Assembly: GCA_022822855.1 (NCBI GenBank)
Contig: JAJDYG010000033.1
Span: forward strand, 1 to 64,000
Direction: 5' to 3'
Origin: Dehalococcoidia bacterium
GTDB lineage: Bacteria > Chloroflexota > Dehalococcoidia > Bin125
DNA length: 64,000 bases
Shown piece after piece: positions 25,051-34,186 of this stretch (position 1 is the first letter of the stretch; every line of letters starts with the position of its first letter). The translations under genes were made by a program, and so were the position numbers. The notes under the pieces were generated by a model. The model saw only the letters and a list, made by a program, of their open reading frames with translations, searched no databases and was not told the DNA's origin.

Positions 25051-26292
25051 TTACGTGGGTGCGAGGCCTGTGTCGGGAAGGACCCTCTCAGCCTTCGGCA
25101 GCTCCCTCTGCGAGGGGGAGCGGGATAGGTATTCGTCGTTGTGCTGTCCTGGCATCGGCGCGGGACGGGTCCGCCAGGGCGTGGCCGACATCTTGAGCGG
25201 GGCGCCCGGCACCTTGAGTAGTCCCAACGCCGGGTCATCCACTTCCTCGAAGAAACTTCGGGCGTTGAGCTGCGGGCTGTCGACGATGTCCTGCATCGTG
25301 TTGACCGGGCAGATCATCACGTTGAAGTGCTGCCCCGACTCGTACAGCGCCTGCGCTCCGTGGGCGGCGAAGAACCCCTCGATCTCAGACTCCAGCTTTG
25401 CGATTTCGTCGTCCGAGGGCAGATTGTCGCCAGCGATGGCGATGCCGGCCCAGCGCTCCGCGTCGAACTGCGGGTCTGCGCCTTCGGCCGTCATCCACTT
25501 GTGCAGGCGGATCATCGAGGCCGGGACGCGGACGAAGGCGACGTAGCCGTCGGAGCAGGGATAGATGATCCGCGTAGCGCGGTTGGCGAAGGCTCGCGCG
25601 CCGCCGGCGCGTTCGGTGATGATGCCGTCCATCTCGTAGTACAGCCGAGCGTTGCCGAGCGTGTTGGCCATTGCGGCCTGCATCGAGACATCGACGTGCT
25701 GGCCGCGACCGGTCAGGTGTCGCGCGTGGAGGGCGATCATCGCGGCTGAGCCGGCGTTCAAAGCTGTGATGTTGTAGGCCTGCTCGACAGAGGGACGCAA
25801 GGGCGCGCGGTCCGGGTCGCCGACGAGTGAACTGAGGCCGCCGGAGACATGGCCGATCAGGTCGGAGGCGGCCCACATCGATTTGGGTCCGGTCTGACCG
25901 AACGGCGTGATTGAGACGTAGATCAGTTGCGGCGCTCGCTCGCGGAGGTCGCCATAGCCGAGGCCGCGTGAAGCCATGGCCCCGGGAGCATCCGATTCAA
26001 AGAGGAAGTCGGCGGACTCGCACAGCGCGCCGAGACGCTCACGGTCGATGTCATCGTCGAGATCGAGGGTGATCGACCGCTTGCCAGCGTTCATCTGGGC
26101 CCAGTACAACGAGGAGTCGTTGTCTTCTCGCACCATGGGTCCGCGCTTGCGCGTCGGATGACCGCCGGGCCGCTCGACCCGGACCACGTCGGCTCCGAGT
26201 CCGGCCAGAACCATGGTCGAGAGACCGCCGATTTCGGCGGTCAGATCGATGACCTGGTAGGGACTTAACGCACCATTCGTTTCCTGAGACAT
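25051..26292 (-). CDS. CaiB/BaiF-type CoA transferase with repeat-encoded tail
   Basis: 413 aa from ATG 26292. Family III CoA transferase: YQVIDLTAEIGGLSTMVLAGLGADVVRVE at the start (given here in part), RGPMVREDNDSSLYWAQMNAGKRSITLDL region, and GRGQHVDVSMQ. The final about 30 residues (SPSQRELPKAERVLP) are encoded by a palindromic dispersed repeat at 25085-25125, so the original stop was probably lost by repeat insertion. No Shine-Dalgarno at 26292; it may be leaderless. First gene of the CaiB-ECH-CaiB operon. Confidence 0.85.
   Translation of the reverse strand: MSQETNGALSPYQVIDLTAEIGGLSTMVLAGLGADVVRVERPGGHPTRKRGPMVREDNDSSLYWAQMNAGKRSITLDLDDDIDRERLGALCESADFLFESDAPGAMASRGLGYGDLRERAPQLIYVSITPFGQTGPKSMWAASDLIGHVSGGLSSLVGDPDRAPLRPSVEQAYNITALNAGSAAMIALHARHLTGRGQHVDVSMQAAMANTLGNARLYYEMDGIITERAGGARAFANRATRIIYPCSDGYVAFVRVPASMIRLHKWMTAEGADPQFDAERWAGIAIAGDNLPSDDEIAKLESEIEGFFAAHGAQALYESGQHFNVMICPVNTMQDIVDSPQLNARSFFEEVDDPALGLLKVPGAPLKMSATPWRTRPAPMPGQHNDEYLSRSPSQRELPKAERVLPDTGLAPT
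25085..25125. repeat. Dispersed palindromic repeat inside coding tail
   Basis: GCTCCCTCTGCGAGGGGGAGC-like hairpin (about 25102-25121) preceded by GACCCTCTCAGCCTTCGGCA. The same word set (CCCTCT, GGGAG, CTCAGCCTTCGGCAG) characterises dispersed elements in related genomes. It is read as the C-terminus of the CoA transferase. Confidence 0.5.
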
Positions 26293-26317
26293 AGTCAATA
26301 CAGTACGACAGGTGGTG

Positions 26318-26377
26318 TACACGGCAGTCCGTGTATCTTCACTCTTTCCGACCTACGTGATCCGACGTAGATGTCGG
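26318..26377. promoter_or_regulatory. Two operator-like dyads between caiB and argC
   Basis: A perfect dyad TACACGG-CAGT-CCGTGTA (26318-26335) lies just upstream of the CaiB start. A second dyad (26348-26377), with CCGAC and CTACGT paired to ACGTAG and GTCGG, lies 19 nt before argC. Neither matches a classical ARG box. They probably control the divergent promoters. Confidence 0.5.
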
Positions 26378-26395
26378 CAGGTGAGCCGCAGTTGA

Positions 26396-27481
26396 ATGGA
26401 AACGGTTGTGAGCACCTCGGCCTCCGGATCGCCGATCCGGGCAGCGATCATCAACGTGACGGGTTACGTCGGAGCGGAGTTGGCGCGTCTGCTCGCGCAA
26501 CACCCGCGTGTCGAGATCGTCTGCGTGACTGGCCGCTCCGAGGTGGGCAAGCGCCTGCCCGAGGTGTTTCCGCACCTGTGGTCGCTCGACCTGCCGATCG
26601 TGGCTGAGGTCGATGACGACGTTGACGTGATCTTCTCGGGCCTGCCGCACGCGGCTGCGGCCGAGCGGCTGACGCCATTCATCGAGCGCGGGACGCCGGT
26701 GATCGATGCATCGGCCGATTTCCGGCTCTATGACGAGGAAACCTATGAGCAGTGGTACGGCGAGCATCCCTCGCCGCATCTGCTGCCGGAGTCGGTCTAC
26801 GGATTGCCAGAGCTGCACCGCGACGCGATCGCCGAATCGCGGCTGGTCGGCGTGCCGGGCTGTTATCCGACCTCCGCCATCCTGGCCCTGGCGCCGCTGG
26901 CATCGAAGGGCTGGCTGGACGGTCGCACGGTGGTCGACGCCAAGTCGGGCGTGTCTGGCGCGGGTCGCGGGTTGAAGATCACTTCTCACTTCTCGGAGGT
27001 CGATTCCAACTTCTCCGCATACGGACTCTCGGGACATCGACACCAGCCGGAGATGGTGCAGGAGCTGTCGACGCTGCAGGAGGGCGCGGACGGCGACGGT
27101 GAGTTGAGCGTCACCTTCGTGCCTCACCTGGTGCCGATGACTCGCGGCATCCTGGCGACCTGTTATCCGTCGATTGCCGACGGAGTGCTGCCGGAGAATG
27201 CCGACGAACGCGCAGCAGCGTTGCGCGACGTGTATGAGTCCTACTACGAAGACGAGCCGTTCGTGCATGTTGCGCCGAACGCCCCCTCGACCAAGCAGAC
27301 GCTTGGGTCGAACGCCTGCATCGTCTATCCGATGGTTGATCCGATGACCAATGAGGTGATGGTGATCAGCGCGATCGACAACCTGGTCAAGGGCACGGCC
27401 GGGGCGGCGTTGCAGTGCTTCAACCTGATGTTCGGCCTGCCCGAGGAACTGGGTCTGAGCAAGATCGGCGTCTACCCATGA
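26396..27481 (+). CDS. argC: N-acetyl-gamma-glutamyl-phosphate reductase
   Basis: 361 aa. Third step of ornithine synthesis, NADPH-dependent reduction of N-acetylglutamyl phosphate. Nucleotide fold INVTGYVGAELARLLAQHP, the active cysteine in VGVPGCYPTSAILAL, and the C-terminal histidine motif YGLSGHRHQPE. Length normal. First gene of the arginine cluster; its stop overlaps argJ (ATGA). Confidence 0.95.
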   Translation: METVVSTSASGSPIRAAIINVTGYVGAELARLLAQHPRVEIVCVTGRSEVGKRLPEVFPHLWSLDLPIVAEVDDDVDVIFSGLPHAAAAERLTPFIERGTPVIDASADFRLYDEETYEQWYGEHPSPHLLPESVYGLPELHRDAIAESRLVGVPGCYPTSAILALAPLASKGWLDGRTVVDAKSGVSGAGRGLKITSHFSEVDSNFSAYGLSGHRHQPEMVQELSTLQEGADGDGELSVTFVPHLVPMTRGILATCYPSIADGVLPENADERAAALRDVYESYYEDEPFVHVAPNAPSTKQTLGSNACIVYPMVDPMTNEVMVISAIDNLVKGTAGAALQCFNLMFGLPEELGLSKIGVYP

Positions 27482-28695
27482 ACAGCAAGCATGATGCCCT
27501 GGGCGCGAACCCCAGCGCCGAAGGGGCCGTGACGAGGGCTCAGGGATTTTCGGCCTGCGGTTTTACGGCGGGAATCAAGGAATCGGGTCTTCCCGACCTG
27601 GCGATGCTGGTCTCCGACCGGCCGGCGACGGCGGCGGCGGTCTACACGCAGAACCAGAGCACGGCCGCGCCCGTACACATCAGCAAGGCGCACACGGCGA
27701 ACGGCTCGCTGCGCGCGGCGGTCGTCAACTCCGGCAACGCCAATTGCGCCACGGGTGAGCAGGGTCTCGCCGACGCTCGGGAGATGACGCAGCTCGCCGC
27801 TTCGCGGATCGGCTGCGAGGCCGGGGATGTATTCGTCAACTCGACCGGGATCATCGGTCATTACCTTCCGATGGATCTGTTGCGGTCGGCGATTCTGCAG
27901 CTCGAGCCGCAGGCAGACGGCGGCGCGGACTTCGCCCGTTCGATCATGACGACGGACACGTTTCAGAAGGAAGCAGTAGCGACATTCACGGCGAACGGCG
28001 TCAACTACACGATTGGCGGCTGCGCCAAGGGCGCGGGGATGATCCATCCTGACATGGCGACGATGCTCGCTTTTTTCACCAGCGACGCGCCGGTGACCGC
28101 CGGCGATCTGGATTCCTGTTTCCGATACGCGATGGATCGCTCATTCAATATGGTCACGGTCGACGGCGACACTTCGACCAATGATTCGTCGGTGATCCTG
28201 GCGAACGGCGCCGCTGGTGGGGAAACGCTGACAGGGGAAGCTCTGGAGACATTTGGATCAGTGCTGCTGGAGGTGTCGACGGCGCTGGCCAAGATGATGG
28301 CTCGCGACGGCGAGGGCGCGACCAAGCGGATCTCGATCACGGTCTCGGGCACGAAGTCGTGGGAAGACGCCCGCGACGTCGCGCGGACGATCGCGGTGTC
28401 GCCGTTGCTCAAGGCGGCGCTGAGCAAGTACGACCCGAACTGGGGCCGGATCCTGATGGCGGCCGGTCGCGCGGGGGTGCCGTACGACCTCGATCGGGTG
28501 AAGATCTGGATCTCCGACCTGTGCGTCTTCGACGGCACGGCGACCGGAGTGCCGGAGGAGGAGGCCTCGGCCAAGACGCAGGGTGAGGAGGTCTTCCTGC
28601 GCATGGACCTCGGCCAGGGCGACGCTGAGGCGACAGCCTGGGGCTGTGATCTGACAGAGGAGTACGTCCGCTTCAACGCGGACTACGTGACGTAG
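27478..28695 (+). CDS. argJ: Bifunctional ornithine acetyltransferase/N-acetylglutamate synthase
   Basis: 405 aa. Recycles the acetyl group from N-acetylornithine to glutamate and can also make N-acetylglutamate. The self-cleavage site is in CAKGAGMIHPDMATMLAFF, with Thr195 as the new N-terminal nucleophile of the beta chain. N-terminal GFSACGFTAGIK and the PNWGRILMAAGRAG block are typical. Presence of argJ explains why no argE-like gene is here. Confidence 0.95.
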   Translation: MNSKHDALGANPSAEGAVTRAQGFSACGFTAGIKESGLPDLAMLVSDRPATAAAVYTQNQSTAAPVHISKAHTANGSLRAAVVNSGNANCATGEQGLADAREMTQLAASRIGCEAGDVFVNSTGIIGHYLPMDLLRSAILQLEPQADGGADFARSIMTTDTFQKEAVATFTANGVNYTIGGCAKGAGMIHPDMATMLAFFTSDAPVTAGDLDSCFRYAMDRSFNMVTVDGDTSTNDSSVILANGAAGGETLTGEALETFGSVLLEVSTALAKMMARDGEGATKRISITVSGTKSWEDARDVARTIAVSPLLKAALSKYDPNWGRILMAAGRAGVPYDLDRVKIWISDLCVFDGTATGVPEEEASAKTQGEEVFLRMDLGQGDAEATAWGCDLTEEYVRFNADYVT

Positions 28696-28753
28696 CAAGC
28701 AACAGTGAGCGCCGTCTCTGGTACCTTGAGAGCGCAAGGAGTTGGAGTGGGCT

Positions 28754-28984
28754 GTGGTGAAGACGCTGATTGAGCTGTCGCAACGTCCACCCAGTGATCA
28801 TGGCTTCGCGGATGATGAGATATCGCCCGAGGCTATGGCTGAGATCATCCGGCGGGCGAAGAAGTACGGGCGCGGGGAGGGCAAGGTGTTTACCAACGAA
28901 GAGGTGGTGGAAGAACTGGGTTTGGATGTTGATAGAGTGTTGGAGTTGCTGGAATTGTTGGGTATCTCAGACGACTCCTCGTAG
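28754..28984 (+). CDS. Putative antitoxin of a RelE/ParE-type module
   Basis: 76 aa acidic, helical protein; GTG 28754 has GGAG six bases upstream (a TTG at 28742 is possible). Middle SPEAMAEIIRRAKKYGRGEG and acidic C-terminus DVDRVLELLELLG suggest a partner-binding antitoxin tail. Its stop overlaps the start of the next gene (TAGTG), the arrangement of toxin-antitoxin pairs. Family not identified with certainty. Confidence 0.6.
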   Translation: MVKTLIELSQRPPSDHGFADDEISPEAMAEIIRRAKKYGRGEGKVFTNEEVVEELGLDVDRVLELLELLGISDDSS

Positions 28985-29265
28985 TGCCGTTCCTGGTCGA
29001 ATGGGCGGAAGAGGCCAAACTCGAGCTTGCTGTGTTGCACGAGTTGGCGAGTCGTGGGGCGAGCCTCGACTTTCTTGATGTGGTTCAGGCAGCGATGGGC
29101 AGGCAGCACAACTACTGGCTCAGAGGTCTGCCGTTTCGCGATCTGGAGAGAACCGGCCACGACATCCGAATGCTGAACAACGGCAATATCTCCTTGGTGT
29201 ATGAGCTGTTTGAAGCACAACAGCGCGTGAGAGTTTTGAACATCCTCCGCAACTCTCGAGGCTAA
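28984..29265 (+). CDS. Putative RelE/ParE-like toxin
   Basis: 93 aa. VEWAEEAKLELAVL at the start, LPFRDLERTGHDIRMLNNGNISLVYELF in the middle (here split), and the final strand RVRVLNILRNSRG resemble the RelE/ParE fold, in which a late strand ends in basic residues. Paired with the upstream acidic protein by a one-base overlap. An mRNA interferase or gyrase inhibitor is possible. Identity from architecture rather than a clear motif. Confidence 0.6.
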   Translation: MPFLVEWAEEAKLELAVLHELASRGASLDFLDVVQAAMGRQHNYWLRGLPFRDLERTGHDIRMLNNGNISLVYELFEAQQRVRVLNILRNSRG

Positions 29266-29274
29266 GATCGCTCC

Positions 29275-30360
29275 TTACTGCAGCGGCAGCGGCGACTGCC
29301 ACCATGAGGGCTTGTTGCTGACTTCGATTGACGTGACCCACTTGACCCAGTTGTAGCCGCGATGGCCTGGGGCGACGAGCCTGAGCGGATAGCCGTGTCC
29401 TGACGAGAGCGGCTCGCCGGAGATGTGGGTGGCCAGGAGAAGCTGGCTCGCTTCTCCAATCGCGAAGCGACGATTGAATCCGGTCGCGGACTCAATCACG
29501 ACGCTCTCCGCTTCTTCGCCGATCTGTACGTGTTGCAGTAGATCCGACAGCCTGACGCCGCTCCAGTCCTGGACCGTGTACCAGCCGCCGGTGCAGTCGA
29601 GCGTGGCCGTGGCTCCATGATTGGCGATCGCCTGCAACTCCGAGTATGTGAGCCTGATTGGCCGTGCCACTTCGCCGGCGATTATCAGTCGCCAGTCGTC
29701 TGCGTCGATTCTCTGCCGGCTGTCGAAGAGCCATTGAGTCACCGGGTGCGCGTTGCCCTGACCGCTGGCTTCCTCTCGGGAGCCGGTGAACCGCGGGCGC
29801 TTCCCGGCGACGGGCGCTGCCGCCGACGCGCTCTGCCAGAGGACCAGGCCTCCGAGGCCGACGGCGATCAGCCGGAGGGCGGCGCGGCGATTGGTGAAGT
29901 CGGTGCGCTTGACTCTTCTCGGCCAGCGCATCGCGGCGTGGACGATCAGCGGGAGCGTCAGGGCCAGTCCCAGCGTGGTGTGGATGACCAGCAGGCGCAT
30001 GTTCCCGTAGAGGGGAATGTCGATGCCGCCTCGACCGATGATCGCCCAGAGCGTGCCCGTGGTCAGCACGCCGACGAAGAGCAGGACGAGGATGATCGAG
30101 CCGACGGTCTCCGAGGCGACGCCTCGGCGGTGGAATGAGCGCAGGACGATGCGGTACTTCCAGATCACGAGGCCGACCAGGGAGAAACCGCCGACGCCGT
30201 GCAGCCAGAAGATCCACTCACCGCTCGGTCGTCCGATGGTAAAGGAGATCAGGCCGGAGAGCAGTTCGAGGCTGAGCAGGAAGAGGATCGCGTGGTTGGT
30301 CGCCCGAGCGCTCATACGGCGACGGTATCGGGTTGCGGATGTCGCCTGTTGCAGACTCAC
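29275..30360 (-). CDS. Cytochrome b / sulfite-oxidase-type molybdopterin oxidoreductase fusion
   Basis: 361 aa from GTG 30360 (or 346 from ATG 30315). Residues about 20-180 hold four to five membrane helices with histidines in WLHGVGGFSL, LLVIHTTLGLALTLPLIVHAAM, suited to b-haem ligation. The C-terminal domain has LDCTGGWYTVQDWSGV, where the cysteine ligates Mo, and SGEPLSSGHGYPLRLVAPG of the SUOX family. It is like MsrPQ (YedYZ) fused in one chain with reversed order, probably passing membrane electrons to an extracytoplasmic substrate such as methionine sulfoxide. The Mo domain is short, lacking the dimerisation domain. Confidence 0.8.
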   Translation of the reverse strand: MSLQQATSATRYRRRMSARATNHAILFLLSLELLSGLISFTIGRPSGEWIFWLHGVGGFSLVGLVIWKYRIVLRSFHRRGVASETVGSIILVLLFVGVLTTGTLWAIIGRGGIDIPLYGNMRLLVIHTTLGLALTLPLIVHAAMRWPRRVKRTDFTNRRAALRLIAVGLGGLVLWQSASAAAPVAGKRPRFTGSREEASGQGNAHPVTQWLFDSRQRIDADDWRLIIAGEVARPIRLTYSELQAIANHGATATLDCTGGWYTVQDWSGVRLSDLLQHVQIGEEAESVVIESATGFNRRFAIGEASQLLLATHISGEPLSSGHGYPLRLVAPGHRGYNWVKWVTSIEVSNKPSWWQSPLPLQ

Positions 30361-30389
30361 TGGAGCAGGTGTCGGCTAGGCTGGCATCC

Positions 30390-31169
30390 ATGAGTTCAGC
30401 GAGCCCCGACAGTGGAGTGTTTGTGATTAAGATCGGGGGCTCGACCCTCGGTGAGCATGACACGTCCCTGGCCGACTGCGCGGCACTCCATCGCGAAGGG
30501 CGGCGCGTGGTGGTCGTGCATGGCGGCGGCGCAGCCGTCACCGACTGGCAGAAGCGGCTGGGAGCCGAGGCCGCCTGGGTCGACGGACTGCGATCGACGA
30601 CCCCGGAGTCACTGGAAGTCGTCGTGGCGGTGCTGGCCGGATTGATCAACAAGGAACTGACCCGTCGATTGCAGCAACTCGGCGCGCCGGCCGTCGGACT
30701 CAGCGGCGTAGACGGCGGCACGCTCTGCTCGCCAATCTCAGCGCGGATCGGCCTGGTCGGCGAGACGCCGCGTTGCAATCCGCAGACATTGAACCGAGTG
30801 CTCGATGCCGGACTACTGCCCGTGTTGGCCCCGGTCGGCCTGGCCGACGACCTGTCAACGACGCTGAACATCAACGCGGATGCGGCGGCGGGCGCCGTTG
30901 CGGCGTCGCTCGGCGCATCGTCGTTGGTCTTTCTGACTGATGTCCCCCAGGTGTTGGACGGCAACGGAACGGGCATCGATTGCCTGTCCGAAGCTCAGCA
31001 GCGAGCCTTGACGGACGACGGAGTGATCGCCGGCGGCATGCTGCCCAAGCTGCGGGCCGGCCGAGCCGCGTTCGGGTTGGGGTCGGAAGTGCGTATCGTG
31101 GACGGCAGACAGCCGCATATCGTCCGCCGAGCGGTCGACGGCGCGGCGGTGGGGACGGCGCTCTCGTGA
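30390..31169 (+). CDS. argB: Acetylglutamate kinase
   Basis: 259 aa. Phosphorylates N-acetylglutamate in step two of the pathway. VIKIGGSTLGEHD, VVVHGGGAAVTDWQKRLG, VAVLAGLINKELTRRLQQLG, LNINADAAAGAVAASLGA, and GMLPKLRAGRAAFGLG are amino-acid-kinase landmarks. ATG 30390 chosen on homology to the usual N-terminus; no clear Shine-Dalgarno. Stop overlaps the next gene (GTGA). Confidence 0.93.
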   Translation: MSSASPDSGVFVIKIGGSTLGEHDTSLADCAALHREGRRVVVVHGGGAAVTDWQKRLGAEAAWVDGLRSTTPESLEVVVAVLAGLINKELTRRLQQLGAPAVGLSGVDGGTLCSPISARIGLVGETPRCNPQTLNRVLDAGLLPVLAPVGLADDLSTTLNINADAAAGAVAASLGASSLVFLTDVPQVLDGNGTGIDCLSEAQQRALTDDGVIAGGMLPKLRAGRAAFGLGSEVRIVDGRQPHIVRRAVDGAAVGTALS

Positions 31170-34100
31170 GTGGTCTGAGCATCAAATGGTCGACCTGGAT
31201 TCAGCGCACGCAGGGCGGTTGGCGCAACGGCAACGACGGCCCGCAGGACGTACCGCCGTCCGATGAGGGCCGCTCGGGGCAGCTCGGACCGCCGCCTCCG
31301 GTGTTCCGCGAAGGGCTCGGCGGCGGAGGCGGCATCGGCGACGACGAACCACCCCCATACACGGCCGCCGAAGGTCAGCCGCCGCAGGGCGGACGGACCT
31401 GGCCGAGGGTCGTGGTCGCCGGCGTGGCGCTGTTGGTTCTGCTGATTCTGCTCAACATCGGCATCGACATCTACGTCGATCGGCTCTGGTTCGGCAACAT
31501 CGGCTACCAGGGCGTGTTCGATCTGCGGATCGTGACCCAGGTCTGGCTGTTTGCCGCCGGAGCGCTGATCGCCTTGGTCATTCTCGGGGCCAGCTATGCC
31601 GTCGCCTGGCGCATGCCGGTCGAGGCTCTCGGTCCTCCTGTTGACGATCCCCGTCTCAACCGCGTGATTCACATCATCGCCGCCGTGGCGATGATCCTGC
31701 TGGCGATCATCTTCGGCTCCGTGGCCGCCGGACAGTGGGATTTGATCCTGCAGTATCTGAACGCCAAGCCGTTCGGGACCACGGACCCGCAGTTCGGACG
31801 CGACCTGGGATTCTACGTCTTCGAGCTTGAGGCGCTGCAGTTCATGAAGGGCTGGGCAACGGGCCTGGCGATCATGACGATGCTCACCACCGCCGCTACC
31901 TACGGCGTGCGGTTGATGATCTATCGCGGCAACGCTCGCTCCAGTCTGGGGGTTCGGATTCACCTCGCCGTCACGATCGCGGCGGTCATGGCGCTGTTCG
32001 TCTGGAGTTACTGGCTGGCCCGCTTCGAGCTGGCGCTCAACCCGGGCGGCTTCGTCTTCGGCGCGACCTTTACCGACGACAACATTCGCTCGCCGGTCCA
32101 GATCGTGAAGATGGTCGCCGCCGTCCTGGTCATCCTCGGCGTGCTCTCCTGGCCGTTCCACGAGCGTCTGCGCTTCCCGCTGACATCGATTGCGCTGTTG
32201 ATCCTGGTCTCGATCGTCGGCGGAGCGATCCTGCCGGCGGCGATCCAGCGGTTCACCGTCGAGCCCAACGAGCTCCAGCGCGAGACGCCGTACATCGAGC
32301 GCAACATCGCCGCGACCCGATCGGCGTTCGCGCTGGACACGATCGAGGAGCGCGAGTTTGCTGCAGACGATGTCGTCGGCGAGTCCGATCTCGCTCAAAA
32401 TCCCGAGGCGTTGCAGAACGTTCGCCTCTGGGATCACCGGCCGCTCAACGACACGCTGAACACGATCCAGACGATCCGTCCGCTCTATGTCTATCCCGAC
32501 GTAGATGTCGACCGCTACAAGGTCGGCGGCGAGGACCACCAGGTCTTCCTCGCGGCTCGTGAGTTGTCGCAGGCGAACCTGCAGTCGACCCAGCAGGGTT
32601 GGGTCAACCGCCGGTTGCAGTTCACCCACGGTTTCGGCGTCGTGATGACGCCGGTCGACGAAGTCTCCCCCTCCGGCGAGCCGGTCTTCTGGGTCTCGAA
32701 CATTCCGCCAGAAGTGATCGAGGAGACATCGTCGGGTCCGCTCGATATTGAAATCGTCGAGCCTCGGATCTACTACGGCGAAGTGACCGACGCGTACATC
32801 ATCGCCAACAGCGAGACCGAAGAGTTCGACTATCCGCTCAGCGGCGAAGAATCCTCGGGCGAGGCCGACCAGGCCACCACTCGCTACTCCGGCGACGGCG
32901 GCATCGAACTCGGAAACTTCTTCCGCCGACTCGCCTTCGCCTGGTCGTTTGGCGACGCCAACATCCTGATCTCCGGCTCGGTCGACGGCGACAGCCGGAT
33001 TCTGTTCCGCCGATTGATCCAGGAACGCGTCAACGAGTTGGCGCCGTTCCTGCAGCTCGACGCCGACCCCTACATCGTGGTCGGCGAGGACGGCAGGCTC
33101 TACTGGATCCAGGATGCCTACACGGTCACCGACCGTTATCCATACTCTCAGCCACACGGCGTGGGCTACAACTACGTTCGCAACTCGGTCAAGGCTGTGA
33201 TCGACGCCTACCACGGGTCGGTCGACCTCTACATCGTCGACGACTCGGACCCGATCATCCAGGTCTGGGAGGACATCTTCCCCGACCTGTTCAAAGCGGC
33301 GGACGAGTTCCCCGTCGACTTGCAACAGCACTGGCGCTACCCGCAGGACTACTTCCAGGTCCAGGCCGACCAATACCTGACCTATCACATCGAGTCGGCG
33401 CGCGGTCTGTTCAACCGTGAGGACCTGTGGGCGATCCCACAGGAGCTCTTGCGCCAACAAGAAATCGCGGTCGAGCCTTACTACGTCACGCTGCGCCTGC
33501 CCGACCAGGCGGAGCCGGAGTTCCTGCTGATCCTGCCCTTCACGCCTCGCAACCGGCTCAACTCGATCGCCTGGATGGCCGGCCGCTCCGACGGCGAAAA
33601 CTACGGCAAGCTGTTCGCCTTCCGTTTCCCGGCGAACAAGAACGTGGATGGCCCCAAACAGATTGAGAACCGGATCGACCAGGATGTCGCGGTATCGCGG
33701 CAGTTCACGCTGTTGGGACAGCAGGGTTCGGAGGTGATCCGCGGCAACCTGCTCTTCATCCCGGTCGGTGATTCATACGTCTACGTCGAGCCGATCTACC
33801 TGCAGGCCGAAACCGGCCGGTTCCCACAGCTCAAGGGGGTGATCGTCGTCAACGGCGACCGGATTGCCTTTGAGGACACCTTCGTCAACGCGGTCGATGT
33901 CGCACTGGGCAACCGCGCGGCCCAGGGCCTTTCGTTCCTCGGCGACGTGCCTGGTGAAGCAACGACAGAGGAGGCCGCCGCCGAGCCTGATCCGCAGCAG
34001 GCTGATCAGGAACAGCAGGACGCTCCGCCGATTGAGCTGTCGGACGACGCAGCCGAACTGGCCGCACAGGCCCAGGAAGCCTTCGAGGACGCCCTCGAAA

Positions 34101-34186
34101 AGCAGCGAGAGGGCGACTGGGCCGGTTACGGCGAAGCGATCGAGCGCCTCGGCCTCATCCTGGAACGCCTGGCGGCGTCGGAGTAA
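31166..34186 (+). CDS. UPF0182 large membrane protein
   Basis: 1006 aa. A Pro/Gly/Asp-rich N-terminus (about 1-75), seven hydrophobic helices up to about residue 370, then a large extracytoplasmic domain with EPNELQRETPYIERNIAATRSAF, LQFTHGFGVVMTPV, RLAFAWSFGDANILIS, DPYIVVGEDGRLYWIQDAYT, LLILPFTPRNRLNSIAWM, and an acidic coiled-coil tail. This is the COG1615 family of Actinobacteria, Cyanobacteria and Chloroflexi. Function unknown. Overlaps argB, so it is coexpressed with the arginine genes. Confidence 0.93.
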   Translation: MSGLSIKWSTWIQRTQGGWRNGNDGPQDVPPSDEGRSGQLGPPPPVFREGLGGGGGIGDDEPPPYTAAEGQPPQGGRTWPRVVVAGVALLVLLILLNIGIDIYVDRLWFGNIGYQGVFDLRIVTQVWLFAAGALIALVILGASYAVAWRMPVEALGPPVDDPRLNRVIHIIAAVAMILLAIIFGSVAAGQWDLILQYLNAKPFGTTDPQFGRDLGFYVFELEALQFMKGWATGLAIMTMLTTAATYGVRLMIYRGNARSSLGVRIHLAVTIAAVMALFVWSYWLARFELALNPGGFVFGATFTDDNIRSPVQIVKMVAAVLVILGVLSWPFHERLRFPLTSIALLILVSIVGGAILPAAIQRFTVEPNELQRETPYIERNIAATRSAFALDTIEEREFAADDVVGESDLAQNPEALQNVRLWDHRPLNDTLNTIQTIRPLYVYPDVDVDRYKVGGEDHQVFLAARELSQANLQSTQQGWVNRRLQFTHGFGVVMTPVDEVSPSGEPVFWVSNIPPEVIEETSSGPLDIEIVEPRIYYGEVTDAYIIANSETEEFDYPLSGEESSGEADQATTRYSGDGGIELGNFFRRLAFAWSFGDANILISGSVDGDSRILFRRLIQERVNELAPFLQLDADPYIVVGEDGRLYWIQDAYTVTDRYPYSQPHGVGYNYVRNSVKAVIDAYHGSVDLYIVDDSDPIIQVWEDIFPDLFKAADEFPVDLQQHWRYPQDYFQVQADQYLTYHIESARGLFNREDLWAIPQELLRQQEIAVEPYYVTLRLPDQAEPEFLLILPFTPRNRLNSIAWMAGRSDGENYGKLFAFRFPANKNVDGPKQIENRIDQDVAVSRQFTLLGQQGSEVIRGNLLFIPVGDSYVYVEPIYLQAETGRFPQLKGVIVVNGDRIAFEDTFVNAVDVALGNRAAQGLSFLGDVPGEATTEEAAAEPDPQQADQEQQDAPPIELSDDAAELAAQAQEAFEDALEKQREGDWAGYGEAIERLGLILERLAASE

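Noticed and set aside
30995-33460. 821-codon open frame on the minus strand
   Set aside because: Antisense shadow of the UPF0182 gene; Val/Glu/Arg-rich with no recognisable domain.
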